A stretch of 36,773 nucleotides of DNA from Hyphomicrobiales bacterium (GCA_900469625.1 UBXV01000041.1:1-36773), one strand, 5' to 3'. Numbered from the stretch's first letter, positions 24,845-34,623 are shown. The notes: generated by a model from the sequence alone, not told the origin. Program-made: numbers and translations.

Positions 24845-25171
24845 CTATATTTGACGGCCGGCACAAGCCGGCCGTTCACAGCCGAAAACGCGTGTCCCGA
24901 AAGCGTGCGTTCACGTATACGCGGCTGAAGCCCTTTCAAGATGTGCAGAGACAGTTTCGCCGGGAAAACGCGCGGAAACAAGGGGAAGGCCCGTTTTGGT
25001 GAATCCGTTTGGCCGGATGCGAGGGTATCGCCTTTCCAGCACGGCAGAGCCTTCCTATGCTCGAATGCCCTGGGCGTTCCCGAATTCGACGAAAACACAG
25101 AAGCGCTTGATGTCTCTGACCTGACGCAGTTCCGGTCATGAGAAGCCGCGTTGCGCCTGGTCCGCACACGC
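24845..25171. other. gmk-rsmA convergent spacer
   Basis: These 327 bases separate two convergent genes. Apart from the hairpin at 24854-24875 I see no gene, RNA or mobile element. A loosely palindromic segment at 24879-24927 (CAGCCG ... CGGCTG) contains a CGTGTCCCGAAAGCGTG stretch that resembles dispersed rhizobial intergenic repeats, but this rests on general likeness only. Short frames here lack a ribosome-binding site or known motifs. Confidence 0.4.
24854..24875 (+). terminator. gmk terminator hairpin
   Basis: A perfect stem ACGGCCGGC/GCCGGCCGT closes on ACAA, nine bases after the gmk stop. It is very GC-rich but followed only by TCACAG, so termination may be incomplete or Rho-assisted. 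Confidence 0.5.
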
Positions 25172-25999
25172 CTAGAGGCAGTTTGCCAGCCTGCAGAACT
25201 CTTCTACGGACAGCGTTTCTGCCCGCCGCTGCGGATCGATATCGGCTTTCGCCAGCAGGGCCTCGCCGCCAAGAGGCTTCAGGCTCTGGCGCAGCATCTT
25301 GCGGCGCTGCCCAAAGGCCGCATGTGTGACCTTCTCTAAGGATGACACGGCACACGGTATCGGATTGGCCACCGGCTCGAGATGCACCACTGAAGACGTG
25401 ACCTTGGGCGGGGGCGTGAACGCCTGCGGCGGTACGTCGAAGGCCATGCGGGCGTTCGTCCGCCAGCCGCAGAGAACGCCGAGGCGTCCATAGTGATCGT
25501 CGTCTGCGTCCGCCACGATCCGTAGACCCACTTCACGCTGGAACATCAGCGTCAGCGATTGCCAGAATGGTGGCCACGTCTTCGGCAGCAGCCAGTTGAC
25601 GAGCAGCTGGGTGCCGACGTTGTAGGGCAGATTGGCGATGATCTTGACCGGTCCACCGCCGCTCAACGCTTCAAAGTCGACCTTGAGTGCGTCGCCCTCG
25701 ATGACTTCGAGCCGGTTGGGGTAGTGGTCGGCGATCTCGGCAAGCGCTGGCAGGCAGCGGGAGTCCCGCTCGATCGCCACGACCTTCCGGGCGCCGAGCG
25801 CCAGGATCGCCCGTGTCAGGCCGCCTGGTCCAGGTCCGACCTCGATGACGGTGACACCTTCCAGTGGACCCGCCGTCCGGGCAATCTTCTGCGTCAGATT
25901 GAGGTCGAGCAGGAAGTTCTGCCCGAGCGCCTTTTTCGCGTCGAGCCCGTGGCGCTGAATGACGTCGCGCAGTGGCGGGAGACCATCGAGAGCGGCCAT
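25172..25999 (-). CDS. rsmA: 16S rRNA dimethyladenosine transferase RsmA (KsgA)
   Basis: RsmA dimethylates two adjacent adenines at the 3' end of 16S rRNA late in small-subunit assembly. The 275-residue protein begins with the family segment [11 protein letters not shown], has the SAM-binding motif [12 protein letters not shown] at 51-62, the acidic AIERD, and the target-base motif NLPYNV at 123-128. It ends with a small helical domain including [13 protein letters not shown]. Its ATG overlaps the pdxA stop codon by one base (TGATG), so translation is coupled; pdxA-rsmA is a widely conserved pair. Confidence 0.97.
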   Translation of the reverse strand: MAALDGLPPLRDVIQRHGLDAKKALGQNFLLDLNLTQKIARTAGPLEGVTVIEVGPGPGGLTRAILALGARKVVAIERDSRCLPALAEIADHYPNRLEVIEGDALKVDFEALSGGGPVKIIANLPYNVGTQLLVNWLLPKTWPPFWQSLTLMFQREVGLRIVADADDDHYGRLGVLCGWRTNARMAFDVPPQAFTPPPKVTSSVVHLEPVANPIPCAVSSLEKVTHAAFGQRRKMLRQSLKPLGGEALLAKADIDPQRRAETLSVEEFCRLANCL

Positions 26000-27027
26000 C
26001 AGGCAATCACTCCTGCGGTATTGTGGGACAGTTCCGCCGCCAGCCGCAGTGCTGCAAGCAGGCTGTCGTCACGGGCAACGCCCCGGCCGGCAAGGCTGAA
26101 GGCCGTGCCGTGGTCGGGCGACGTGCGGATGAACGGTAGTCCGAGCGTGACGTTGACGCTGTCGTCGAAACCGAGCGCCTTGGCGGGGATCAATGCCTGA
26201 TCATGGTACATGCAGATTGCCACATCGTAGGTTGCGCGGGCGCGGTCGTGGAACATGGTGTCGGCGGGCAGCGGCCCGGTCGCGTCGATGCCCTCGGCTC
26301 GCAGCCGTTCGACGACCGGATAAATCACGGCATCGTCTTCCGCGCCCAGCGCGCCGCCTTCGCCCGCATGGGGGTTGAGCCCGGCGATGGCCAGCCTCGG
26401 ATTGTCGAAACCGAAACGCGTTCGAAGGTCCGTCGCGGTGATGATGCAGGTCCGATAGATCAAATCTGCCGTGAGCTGAGCGGGCACGTCCTTCAGCGGG
26501 ATATGGATCGTCACCGGCACGGCGCGAAGCTTCGGGCCGGCGAGCATCATCACTGGCAGCAGCGCGGCGCCTGTGGCCTTCTCTGCGAGATCGGCGAGGT
26601 ATTCCGTGTGGCCGGGAAAGCGGAAGCCTGCTTCATAGAGCACGGCCTTGGCGATCGGGTTTGTCACGACGGCCGAAGCCTTGCCGTCCATGACCAGCTT
26701 GACCGCCGTATCGATGGCGGCCGTGACCGCCGATGCATTGGCCGAAGACGGCTCGCCAGCGACGACAGGGGAAGGGCAGCGCACCGGCAGCACCGGCAGC
26801 GCATCGGCAAAAACCGACGTGGCGTTCGCACAATCGGTCTCGCGGACCGGGACCGCATGACCGAGCAAGGCAGCACGCGCCGCCAGTGCGTCGGGGTCAC
26901 CGATGAAGAGAAATGGCGGGGTGGCGCTTTCACGGCGGCCAAGCCACGTGGTCAGGCTCAGATCCAGCCCGATCCCGGCAGGATCGCCCATGGTCAGGGC
27001 GAGGGGCCCGCCGGTCATGTCACGCAT
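25999..27027 (-). CDS. pdxA: 4-hydroxythreonine-4-phosphate dehydrogenase
   Basis: PdxA oxidises 4-phosphohydroxy-L-threonine in the DXP-dependent pathway to vitamin B6. The 342-residue protein has [10 protein letters not shown] at 11-20, and metal-binding histidines in [24 protein letters not shown] and [11 protein letters not shown]. It ends with the expected [18 protein letters not shown]. The start at 27027 is 15 bases after surA; Met4 is an alternative. The order surA-pdxA-rsmA below lptD is the classical proteobacterial arrangement. Confidence 0.97.
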   Translation of the reverse strand: MRDMTGGPLALTMGDPAGIGLDLSLTTWLGRRESATPPFLFIGDPDALAARAALLGHAVPVRETDCANATSVFADALPVLPVRCPSPVVAGEPSSANASAVTAAIDTAVKLVMDGKASAVVTNPIAKAVLYEAGFRFPGHTEYLADLAEKATGAALLPVMMLAGPKLRAVPVTIHIPLKDVPAQLTADLIYRTCIITATDLRTRFGFDNPRLAIAGLNPHAGEGGALGAEDDAVIYPVVERLRAEGIDATGPLPADTMFHDRARATYDVAICMYHDQALIPAKALGFDDSVNVTLGLPFIRTSPDHGTAFSLAGRGVARDDSLLAALRLAAELSHNTAGVIA

Positions 27028-27042
27028 GTTTACCCGCTGATC

Positions 27043-27984
27043 TTACTTGTTGACGATCTGCGCCTTCTTGCGCAGTTCCTCGATGTATTTCTCGCTGTTG
27101 GGATCTTCGCCGCCGGCCTTCTTCTTGCCGAGATCCTCGGCGCGGAAGACGATTTCGGCCGCCGTGTCGTCGTTGACCTGACGCTTCTTGCAGATCGCCA
27201 GGAATTCGACGCCCTTTTCCGTTACGCGCGTTCCTGTCGTGTTGCCGTCGCCGGCCTTCTCGACCAGCGGCTTCCATTCGTCCGGAAGCTGCTGGACGAG
27301 CATGCGACCGAGATCGCGCACGGAGACGTCACGGTAGTTCGCCGCAAACACCTTGGCGGTGTCGCATCCCGGGAACTGGCCTCTTGCCGCGTTGGCCTCG
27401 GCCTGACGCTTGCCGGTGATGGCGCCGCGCTTCTTTTCAGGAATGACGAAGATGACCTGCTTCAGATAATATTCTGTTGTCACCGGCTTGTTGCCGCCGC
27501 CTTCCATCATGCGCTTGACGAGGTCAGCGCCCTGCAGGCGGTTGCCGCTGCCGAACCGGAAATTGACGGCGCGCGGCCAGCTCATCTGCACTGCGATGAA
27601 CTGCTTGAAATGGTCTGAGCCGACGCCGGCCTGGTCGAGGATCTTGCCGAGCTGCTCGGGCGAGAGCTTGTTGCCGGAAGCAAAGCGCGCATAGGCTGCT
27701 TCCACGTCCTGGGTGCTGACCGACTGTCCGATGCGCGCGATCTCGGCACGCTTCAAGACTTCGTCGACGAGTTGCTTCTTGGCTTCCTCTGCGCCGCCGT
27801 TCTGGCGCTGCAGGCGCAGGAACGCGACGCGCTTGGCGATGTCGCCGGACGTGATCACGGTGTTGTTGACCGTTACCTTCACCTGGCTCGCAGCCTGCGC
27901 GCTCGCGCAGACGGCAATGCTCAGGCTGCCGGCCAGCGCCAGTGCCGAAAGCGTCCTCAACATCGTCATTTTCCCGCCCATCAT
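27043..27984 (-). CDS. surA: SurA-like periplasmic chaperone/peptidyl-prolyl isomerase
   Basis: SurA-type chaperones escort outer-membrane proteins, including LptD, through the periplasm. This 313-residue protein has a signal peptide (LSALALAGSLSIAVCASAQA, cleaved near residue 31). It is followed by the SurA N-terminal helical region (VTVNNTVITSGDIAKRVAFLR, given in part) and one region with the outline of a parvulin domain (about 170-290). It is much shorter than E. coli SurA (428 residues with two parvulin domains), and the parvulin region is divergent, so isomerase activity is doubtful. The start at 27984 lies four bases behind AGGA; 27981 is equally possible. It sits between lptD and pdxA. 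Confidence 0.85.
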   Translation of the reverse strand: MMGGKMTMLRTLSALALAGSLSIAVCASAQAASQVKVTVNNTVITSGDIAKRVAFLRLQRQNGGAEEAKKQLVDEVLKRAEIARIGQSVSTQDVEAAYARFASGNKLSPEQLGKILDQAGVGSDHFKQFIAVQMSWPRAVNFRFGSGNRLQGADLVKRMMEGGGNKPVTTEYYLKQVIFVIPEKKRGAITGKRQAEANAARGQFPGCDTAKVFAANYRDVSVRDLGRMLVQQLPDEWKPLVEKAGDGNTTGTRVTEKGVEFLAICKKRQVNDDTAAEIVFRAEDLGKKKAGGEDPNSEKYIEELRKKAQIVNK

Positions 27985-28081
27985 CGTTTCCTGTCCTTCG
28001 CACGGCCAAAAGCCAGCTGCCTGGTCCGCATCCCGGCTCACGCCGTTGTTTTATCTCGTCGGAGGGAATGCATAATACATG

Positions 28082-28157
28082 CGGCCAAACGATGACAAGA
28101 CCGTTTGGCCGGCCCGATTACGGGCAAGAGGGGCAATCGCGCGGCGAATGCCCCTCT
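28082..28157 (-). promoter_or_regulatory. Three stem-loops between lptD and surA
   Basis: Reading along the minus-strand transcript, hairpins form at 28150-28157 with 28127-28134 (AGAGGGGC, 8 bp), 28121-28125 with 28112-28116 (5 bp) and 28102-28111 with 28082-28091 (CGGCCAAACG, 10 bp). The first begins 12 bases after the lptD stop. They fill much of the 185-base gap and may partly end transcription or protect the lptD message from 3' decay. Confidence 0.55.
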
Positions 28158-28169
28158 GATCGAAGCGTA

Positions 28170-30518
28170 TCAATAGTAGTCCAGCTCGTCGAACTTCGTA
28201 TCGCCGACATTGACGTCGCCGAGGGTACGGAAGCTGATGCGCGCGCCGATCGACCAGTCGTTGGCAAGCGTGCTGTCGGTATCGCGTTCCTGTTTGTAGA
28301 CGATCGAGAACAGCGTGTCCTGATCGTCATAAGTGATACCGAAACCGTTGCGCGAGATGACATCACTGTTGATGTCATAGGTGATCGCGCCGAACACGGA
28401 CCAATAATCGTGGAACCGATATGCGGCAGCCGTCTGGATTTCGTCCTGATCGCTTTGCGAGCCGTAAAGCGGCTGCGCTTCGATGCGGGTGTAGGTCATC
28501 GCCGCCTGCCAGGTCAGGCCGAGATAGCCGACGGTCGCATCGGCGCGACGCAGAGCCAGATCCTTTTCGTCGAGACGGCCCGAAAGACTGGCCATCAGGC
28601 CGGACGGTGCGTCGATCCCGAACATCGCAACATAGTCGGACCGCTTGCTCTCCAGGCCGGAGTTCGCTCCTGCCTTGACGAGATCGTCGGTCGCAAACGA
28701 GTTCAGGCCACCGAGGTGGTAGGACTGGCCGACGATACCGCGCAGGCCATAGCCGCTATCGAATGTTCCGGTATAGCGAAGACCGACATTGGCGCGGGTG
28801 CCACCTTCGATGCGGTCGAAGCCCGAGAACTTGTCGCGATCGAACAGGTTGGTCGCGTCGAAGACGAAGCTCTGAGCGTCTTCATTGGGAAGGCCGCCGG
28901 CATATTGCTCGTCCGGGCGGGCATAGATCTGGGCGATCGGCTCGACAACATGACTGCTGTTGTCGCCGACGAACAGGATCGGATACCGTGCTTCGAGACC
29001 TGCCGTCAGCATGCGCCGCGTCGCCGCATCACTGTTGTTGTAGTCCCCGGTGTATCCAACCGGAGCCGTCATGTTGAGGCCGATGGCATCACCACGCGCA
29101 GCGAGCAGGGGCGTCAGCACGATCCCGCCGGGAGCGATGTAGGTCCGCTTCCATTCGAGTTCCGCCGTCAGGCGATGCGACGTGCCTTCAAGGCCGCGAT
29201 AGCGGTTGACCACGCCCGGGATGGAATCGAGGTCGAGCCGGTTGCGCTTGACGTTGGTGAGGTTCAGCGTGCCTGAAAGCTCGCCACCGAGGACCGCTTG
29301 CGGCGCCTTGTAGGAATAGTCCAGGACCTGCGCGGCAGGTTGCTCGTTTTCCTCGAGGCTGTTCGGGTCGGCGTCCTGGATGTCGAAATAGAAGGCGCGC
29401 AGGTCGAAGTAGTTTCGCTTGCCGAGCCCGGTCAGATAGGCCTGGTTGACGTAGGTCGTGCCGTCGAATGTCGACAGTTCGTAAGTCTTGGCAAAGTTGT
29501 TGTCGGTCTGGACGAGAACGTCCCAGCCGAACGACCAGCGCGGGTTGATGTCGAACTTGGCCTTCGAGCCGATCATGCCGCGGTTCGTTTCCAGCGCGTC
29601 GACCGTTCCGGGCGTAAAGCGCTCCTTGTCCATCTGGCTGATGCCGGCAAAGCTCAGGGTATGGAGACCGTTGTGGAAACGCTGGCGGAATTCGCCTTCG
29701 AGCAGGAAGCCCTGCCGGGTGAGACCCGTCACTGTGGCGGTGGCGTCCATATAGGGCGAGATTGCCCAATAATAGGGAACGCCGACGCCGAAACCGAGCT
29801 TCTGGGTGTAGCGGAACTTCGGAAACAGGAAGCCGCTCTTGCGCTTCACCGTATGGTCCGGAATTTCCATGACGGGGATATAGGCGATCGGCTTGCCGAA
29901 AAGCTCGAAACGGGCGTTTTCCAGCCTGATCGTCCGCGTGCGTCCGTTCTGGACGATACGTTGGGCCTTGATGTGCCACAGCGACCGGTGGTCGGGCTTT
30001 GTCGAACAGGGCGTGCACGCGGTGTAGACGGCCTCGTTCAAAATGAACTCTTCGCCGTTCCTGCGCTCGCCGCTGGTTGCTGCAAGCCGGGTCAGGTCGG
30101 TCGTCTCGATGCGCATGGCATCGACGAAGCCGTTGCCGAAATCGTCGGTGACGTCCATTTTCTCGGCATAGACGACGTTGCCACCCGGCTCGACCAACTG
30201 GATGTCGCCGAGGGCGTGAATGCGGCCCGACTTCTGGTCGTATTCGACCTGCCGGGCGACCATCTTGTAGCCGCCGTAGTCGATCTGCACGTTGCCGCGC
30301 ACGATGACCTTCTCGGCGTCCTTGTTATAGACAAGCTCATTGGCGGAGAGAAGCAGCTTGGCATCTTCCGGCATGTTCGGGCGCAACGAATCAAGGCGCT
30401 CCGAAGTCTGCTGTGCGAGCGCGGGCGCGCCCATTCCCATGGCAAGTGTCTGCAGCGCCACGCCTGCGAACAGGGCAGCGTTGATCAGCTTTTTACGTTT
30501 GCGGTTGCCTGCCGCCAC
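28170..30518 (-). CDS. lptD: LPS assembly protein LptD
   Basis: LptD is the outer-membrane beta-barrel that, with LptE, inserts lipopolysaccharide into the outer leaflet. The 782-residue precursor has a signal peptide ending ALA-QQ near residue 35, a periplasmic LptA-like domain (about 52-150; LSANELVYNKDAEKVIVRGNV in part), and a C-terminal barrel from about residue 200 to the tyrosine at the end. The start is GTG at 30518 with GGAGG seven bases upstream, overlapping the lptG stop by one base. The only cysteines are Cys168 and Cys171 (CTPC). The E. coli pattern of two N-terminal cysteines paired with two near the C-terminus is absent. Confidence 0.95.
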   Translation of the reverse strand: MAAGNRKRKKLINAALFAGVALQTLAMGMGAPALAQQTSERLDSLRPNMPEDAKLLLSANELVYNKDAEKVIVRGNVQIDYGGYKMVARQVEYDQKSGRIHALGDIQLVEPGGNVVYAEKMDVTDDFGNGFVDAMRIETTDLTRLAATSGERRNGEEFILNEAVYTACTPCSTKPDHRSLWHIKAQRIVQNGRTRTIRLENARFELFGKPIAYIPVMEIPDHTVKRKSGFLFPKFRYTQKLGFGVGVPYYWAISPYMDATATVTGLTRQGFLLEGEFRQRFHNGLHTLSFAGISQMDKERFTPGTVDALETNRGMIGSKAKFDINPRWSFGWDVLVQTDNNFAKTYELSTFDGTTYVNQAYLTGLGKRNYFDLRAFYFDIQDADPNSLEENEQPAAQVLDYSYKAPQAVLGGELSGTLNLTNVKRNRLDLDSIPGVVNRYRGLEGTSHRLTAELEWKRTYIAPGGIVLTPLLAARGDAIGLNMTAPVGYTGDYNNSDAATRRMLTAGLEARYPILFVGDNSSHVVEPIAQIYARPDEQYAGGLPNEDAQSFVFDATNLFDRDKFSGFDRIEGGTRANVGLRYTGTFDSGYGLRGIVGQSYHLGGLNSFATDDLVKAGANSGLESKRSDYVAMFGIDAPSGLMASLSGRLDEKDLALRRADATVGYLGLTWQAAMTYTRIEAQPLYGSQSDQDEIQTAAAYRFHDYWSVFGAITYDINSDVISRNGFGITYDDQDTLFSIVYKQERDTDSTLANDWSIGARISFRTLGDVNVGDTKFDELDYY

Positions 30519-31600
30519 TAGCCATCCTCCTGGTTTAATAGAATCGTCGAACCCAGCGCCATCGCTACAACAACTGGCAACCAGGCTGCAACGAAAGGAG
30601 GCACAATACCGCTGCTCCCGAATGCTTTTACAAGCACGGTGACGACATAAAGCACGAAGCCCGAGAGGATGCCACCGAGAATTACCGAGCGCGATTGGTT
30701 GAACCGGCTAAATTTCAGCGACACGCACGCCGCAATCAGCGTCATGGCGACGAGAAGCAGAGGCAGTGACAAAAGAGAGTGGAATTGGGTTTCCATGCCG
30801 TTGGTCGAGAAGCCGAAGGAGCGGGCCACTTCAATCTTCCGCAACAGGTCGAAAAACTGAATAGAATCAGCTTTCGCAAGCCTTTCCTGAACAAACTCTG
30901 GCTTCAGGTTGGTGCGCAGCTGTGCCGTTTGCAGACGCCTTGGAAGCTGTCCGCTGATCGTTTCCGTGACGTCGTTAAGAAGCCAGTAACCATCTTCCAG
31001 TTTCGCAGAGGCCGCATCCTGTCTCAGATTGATCGAACCCTGTGGATCGAAGTGGATGACGGTGACGTTGAGAAGCGTCGTGCCGCCGTCCTGAACCGAG
31101 CGTGCGCCGATGATCGTATCGGTGCCTTCGTAGATCTGGCGCAGCCACGGGATCGAGCCCGCATCCGACGTGCGCGAGGAGCCAAGCGCCGCAAGCATCG
31201 CCTCTTCCTTCTTGGCGCCCCAGGCGGCAAGCGGATTGAGGGCAAGTACGGCGAGGACGCCGAACAGGAATGCACCAAGGACAAACGGACGCAGGAACTG
31301 CCAGACCGAGATGCCGGCTGCCCGGGTAACCACGAGCTCGTATCGCCGGTTGAGCGAGATCAGCGCCGCCATCGCCGAAAACAACGCCACGAAGGGTATT
31401 GTCTGCTGCAGGATGGTCGGAATGCGGAAGGCGCTGATCAGCAGCGCGCCCATGATGGAGTACTTCGGAAGGCCCGACAGGCGGCTTGCCTGTTCGCTGA
31501 AATCGATGATGAAGACCAGCGAAAAGATGCCGACCAGGAACCAGAAGGTCGTGACGACGTAGCGCGTCAGGAAGTAGCGGCCGAGCGTCGTGAAGATCAT
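30518..31600 (-). CDS. lptG: LPS export permease LptG
   Basis: LptG and LptF form the membrane part of the LptB2FG transporter, which extracts lipopolysaccharide from the inner membrane. The 360-residue protein has six expected membrane helices, three before and three after a periplasmic jellyroll domain (about residues 105-265). The coupling segment SLNRRYELVVTRAAGISVWQF is recognisable. It overlaps lptF by four bases (ATGA) and lptD by one base (TAGTG), so the three are translated as a chain. Confidence 0.94.
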   Translation of the reverse strand: MIFTTLGRYFLTRYVVTTFWFLVGIFSLVFIIDFSEQASRLSGLPKYSIMGALLISAFRIPTILQQTIPFVALFSAMAALISLNRRYELVVTRAAGISVWQFLRPFVLGAFLFGVLAVLALNPLAAWGAKKEEAMLAALGSSRTSDAGSIPWLRQIYEGTDTIIGARSVQDGGTTLLNVTVIHFDPQGSINLRQDAASAKLEDGYWLLNDVTETISGQLPRRLQTAQLRTNLKPEFVQERLAKADSIQFFDLLRKIEVARSFGFSTNGMETQFHSLLSLPLLLVAMTLIAACVSLKFSRFNQSRSVILGGILSGFVLYVVTVLVKAFGSSGIVPPFVAAWLPVVVAMALGSTILLNQEDG

Positions 31601-32766
31601 GATGCGTTACCCCCGTCGGACGTTGGCCGGACGAGGCGAAGCCGAACCAACAGCTCCGACAGCTTTTCCTGCCAGGTCATCGGGATGTCGAGGCGACGGT
31701 TGCTGACGAGCTGATGAATGGCAAGGGCGCCGGTCGCCAGAGGCACGATATACATCAGCGGCACGAACCAGACAGAATCCTCGGCGCTGTTGCCGGCATA
31801 AAACGTCATCCACCGGATCACGAGCGCTGAGCCGAGCGCGCTGACCATCGGATGGACGCGCGCCTCGCGGTGCGACCGCGCATCGCTGCAGAACACCAGG
31901 GCGATCAGGCCAAACAGCAGCGGGAAGGTCCACTCCGTCAGGCGGCGATGAAGCTCCGCGGTGAAGGCAAGCGGATTGTTCTGGTAGACGGGATCGTTCG
32001 GATCCGGATTGATGAGATTGGGTAGGTCGCGGTCCTTGGCGCGGATCGTCGCCTCACGCGTCGCCTTCGTCATGTCGGCCAAGTCGAAAGCGTAAGAATC
32101 GAACTTGATGATTGACACGCCGCCATCCGGCAGCTTGCGCTGCACTTCGCCGTCTTTCATCACCAGCGCAGAGCTCTTCTCGTCCACTGCACCTTCGCGG
32201 GCGTAATAGACGAGTTCGAAAGCCGGATTGCGCGAATCGGCGACGAAAATCCCCTCGAGCACGCCGCCGCCACGTCGGCCGCCGACCTGCACGTACAGGC
32301 CGTCGGTGATCTTGCGGAAGGCATTCTCCTGGACGACCGACGAAAGCAGGTCGGCATTGGCCGTCGCCAGCATCTTGCGCACGGCGACGCGGGAATAGGG
32401 CTCGACGAAATTGTCGACCACGAAGGAAAGCACGCTGAGGCCGGCGGCCAGAATGATGATCGGCCGGATGATGGTCATGCGCGAGCTTCCGGCCGCATTC
32501 AGCACCGTCAGTTCCGAATCGGTGTTCATCGTCGTCAGCGTCTGCGTCACGCCGATGACCAGCGCGAACGGCAGGATGATCGGCACGACTGAAGGCAGGA
32601 TGAGCGTCGCCAGCTTGAGAAAGGCAAAGACCGACTGGCCGCTATCGGTGACCAGATTGACTTGGGTGAGGGCCTGCGTCGTCCACACGATGCCGAGCAA
32701 CGGCAGAAGTGTTGCGAGGAACATGGTCAGGGCACGCCGGAAAATGTAGCGTTCGATCAGCTTCAT
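31597..32766 (-). CDS. lptF: LPS export permease LptF
   Basis: LptF is the partner of LptG in the inner-membrane lipopolysaccharide transporter. The 389-residue protein begins MKLIERYIFRRALTMF, typical of LptF, has the coupling segment MNTDSELTVLNAAGSSR, and shows three membrane helices on each side of a periplasmic domain (about 130-280). A hydrophilic tail of about 40 residues follows the last helix. The ribosome-binding site is weak. It is the first gene of lptF-lptG-lptD-surA-pdxA-rsmA and is divergent from pepA. Confidence 0.94.
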   Translation of the reverse strand: MKLIERYIFRRALTMFLATLLPLLGIVWTTQALTQVNLVTDSGQSVFAFLKLATLILPSVVPIILPFALVIGVTQTLTTMNTDSELTVLNAAGSSRMTIIRPIIILAAGLSVLSFVVDNFVEPYSRVAVRKMLATANADLLSSVVQENAFRKITDGLYVQVGGRRGGGVLEGIFVADSRNPAFELVYYAREGAVDEKSSALVMKDGEVQRKLPDGGVSIIKFDSYAFDLADMTKATREATIRAKDRDLPNLINPDPNDPVYQNNPLAFTAELHRRLTEWTFPLLFGLIALVFCSDARSHREARVHPMVSALGSALVIRWMTFYAGNSAEDSVWFVPLMYIVPLATGALAIHQLVSNRRLDIPMTWQEKLSELLVRLRLVRPTSDGGNAS

Positions 32767-33091
32767 GTCCGTTTTCGGTCCAAATTCCTGCTCATGTTTC
32801 TGTGCCGCACCGCCGCATCGAAACGCTTCTTTCTGCCGCCGCCATCAGCGGGAACCGCGCTTCCGTCTCACGTCCGCGGTTGCTCAAATTGTAAAGCAAC
32901 TGGGATAATTTAAGGCGAAGAACCTCGGTTAACCGCATGTAAACATCTGCGAGCATCTTGCCAAGCTGTTGAAAAGCGAGAAGGGTGCGGACCACAGCTT
33001 TGACGGTGACAAACGCAGCGAATGTTCGTCACTGTAACCGCCCGGTAACAGGGTGCGTCGTGTCAGACCGAGAAATTCCCGGAGTTTTGTA
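32767..33091. other. lptF-pepA divergent spacer
   Basis: These 325 bases hold no gene I can support. For lptF, a good -10-like hexamer TACAAT lies on the minus strand at 32888-32893, without a clear -35. For pepA, a TTGACG hexamer is present at 33000-33005 on the plus strand, without a good -10. A short repeated GTAAC motif occurs near 33034-33050. Confidence 0.4.
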
Positions 33092-34582
33092 ATGTCCATG
33101 AAATTTGAGTTCACCTTCGCCAAGTCTCATCGCCCGGCGGGGGGAGCTGCCGTATTGCTGATGGCTGCCGCGGGGCAAGTCGCCGGCGCCGATATCGCCG
33201 ACCCGGAAGGCGTTCTGGCCAAGGCCGCCAAGGTCAAGAAATTCAGCGGCAAGGCGTTCTCGACCCTCGACATCATAGCCCCGCATGGCTCGCCGGCCGA
33301 CCGCATCGTCGTCCTCGGTTTGGGTGACGCCGACGCGCTGACCGATCATGACTGGCTGAAGGCCGGTGGGGCTGCGGCTGCAAAACTGCGCGGCGCCGAC
33401 AAGGCGACGATCTTCATCGACGTTCCCGATCTCGATGTCTCCGGCAAGGCGGCGGCGGACTTCGCGCTCGGCATGGAAATGAACGCCTACAGCTTCGACG
33501 GCTACAAGACGAAGAAGGCCGACGACAATGCCAAATCGGCAGGCAAGCCGGTGAAGGTCACCATCGTGACCGCCGCGGTGATCGCGGCCAAGAAGGCCTT
33601 TGCGACGGCGCAGGCGGTCGGCGAAGGTGTCTTCCTCGCCCGCGACCTGGTCAACGAGCCGGCAAACGTGCTCGGCCCGCTCGAGTTCGCCGCCAAGGCG
33701 AAGGAGCTGGAAAAGCTCGGCGTCGAGGTGGAAATCCTCACCGAGAAAGACATGAAGAAGCTTGGAATGGGCGCCCTGCTCGGCGTTGCCCAGGGTTCGA
33801 CCCGTCCACCACGGCTGGTGGTGATGCAATGGAAGGGCGGCAAGGCCAAGGATCGGCCGATCGCGTTCATCGGCAAGGGCGTCGTGTTCGACAGCGGCGG
33901 CATCTCGATCAAGCCGGCGGCCGGCATGGAAGAGATGAAGGGCGACATGGGTGGCGCTGCGGCGGTCACCGGACTGATGCATGTGCTGGCTGCCCGCCAC
34001 GCCAAGGTCAACGTCGTCGGCATCATCGGGCTTGTGGAAAACATGCCGGATGGCAGCGCCCAGCGCCCGGGTGATATCGTGACGTCGATGTCCGGACAAA
34101 CGATCGAGATCATCAACACCGATGCCGAGGGGCGTTTGGTACTCTGCGATGCGCTCTGGTATTGCAACGACCGCTTCAAGCCGCAGGCGATGATCGATCT
34201 TGCGACGCTGACCGGCGCGATCATGGTCGCGCTCGCGACCCATCACGCCGGCCTGTTTTCCAACGATGACCGCCTGGCCGGGCAACTGCTTGCCGCTGGC
34301 GTTGCCACGCAGGAGCGCCTCTGGCGCATGCCGCTCGGCAAGGAGTACGACAAGATGATCGACAGCAAGTTCGCCGACATGAAAAACACCGGCGGGCGAT
34401 ATGGCGGCGCGATTACCGCGGCCCAGTTCCTGAAGCGCTTCGTCGGCGATACGCCCTGGGCGCATCTCGATGTTGCAGGCACCGCGATGGGCTCACCGAT
34501 CGACGAGGTCAACCAGTCCTGGGCCTCAGGCTTCGGCGTCCGCCTGCTCGACGAGCTGGTCCATGCGAGCTACGAGTCCTGA
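33092..34582 (+). CDS. pepA: Leucyl aminopeptidase (PepA)
   Basis: PepA is a hexameric, two-metal M17 aminopeptidase of the cytoplasm; the E. coli member also binds DNA. The 496-residue protein has an N-terminal macro-like domain and a C-terminal catalytic domain. Metal and active-site residues are visible: Lys262 and Asp267 in [10 protein letters not shown], Asp285 in [10 protein letters not shown], and Asp344 and Glu346 in NTDAEGR. The ATG at 33092 is seven bases after GGAG; a GC-rich extension to 33053 was rejected. It precedes holC by 41 bases, the same order as pepA-holC in many proteobacteria. Confidence 0.96.
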   Translation: MSMKFEFTFAKSHRPAGGAAVLLMAAAGQVAGADIADPEGVLAKAAKVKKFSGKAFSTLDIIAPHGSPADRIVVLGLGDADALTDHDWLKAGGAAAAKLRGADKATIFIDVPDLDVSGKAAADFALGMEMNAYSFDGYKTKKADDNAKSAGKPVKVTIVTAAVIAAKKAFATAQAVGEGVFLARDLVNEPANVLGPLEFAAKAKELEKLGVEVEILTEKDMKKLGMGALLGVAQGSTRPPRLVVMQWKGGKAKDRPIAFIGKGVVFDSGGISIKPAAGMEEMKGDMGGAAAVTGLMHVLAARHAKVNVVGIIGLVENMPDGSAQRPGDIVTSMSGQTIEIINTDAEGRLVLCDALWYCNDRFKPQAMIDLATLTGAIMVALATHHAGLFSNDDRLAGQLLAAGVATQERLWRMPLGKEYDKMIDSKFADMKNTGGRYGGAITAAQFLKRFVGDTPWAHLDVAGTAMGSPIDEVNQSWASGFGVRLLDELVHASYES

Positions 34583-34623
34583 GTGTCGCGCACAACCGTG
34601 GTGACGTCCGGGGAGGCATCGGC

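Noticed and set aside
24941-25141. Small plus-strand frame of 66 codons between gmk and rsmA
   Set aside because: There is no ribosome-binding site and no motif; start and composition look random.
27043-27984. SurA-like protein as a lipoprotein, because of a cysteine in its signal peptide
   Set aside because: The residue before that cysteine is Val, which does not fit a lipobox, and a normal AQA cleavage site follows.
33029-34465. 478-codon minus-strand open frame opposite pepA
   Set aside because: It is antisense to a complete aminopeptidase and has no domain of its own.
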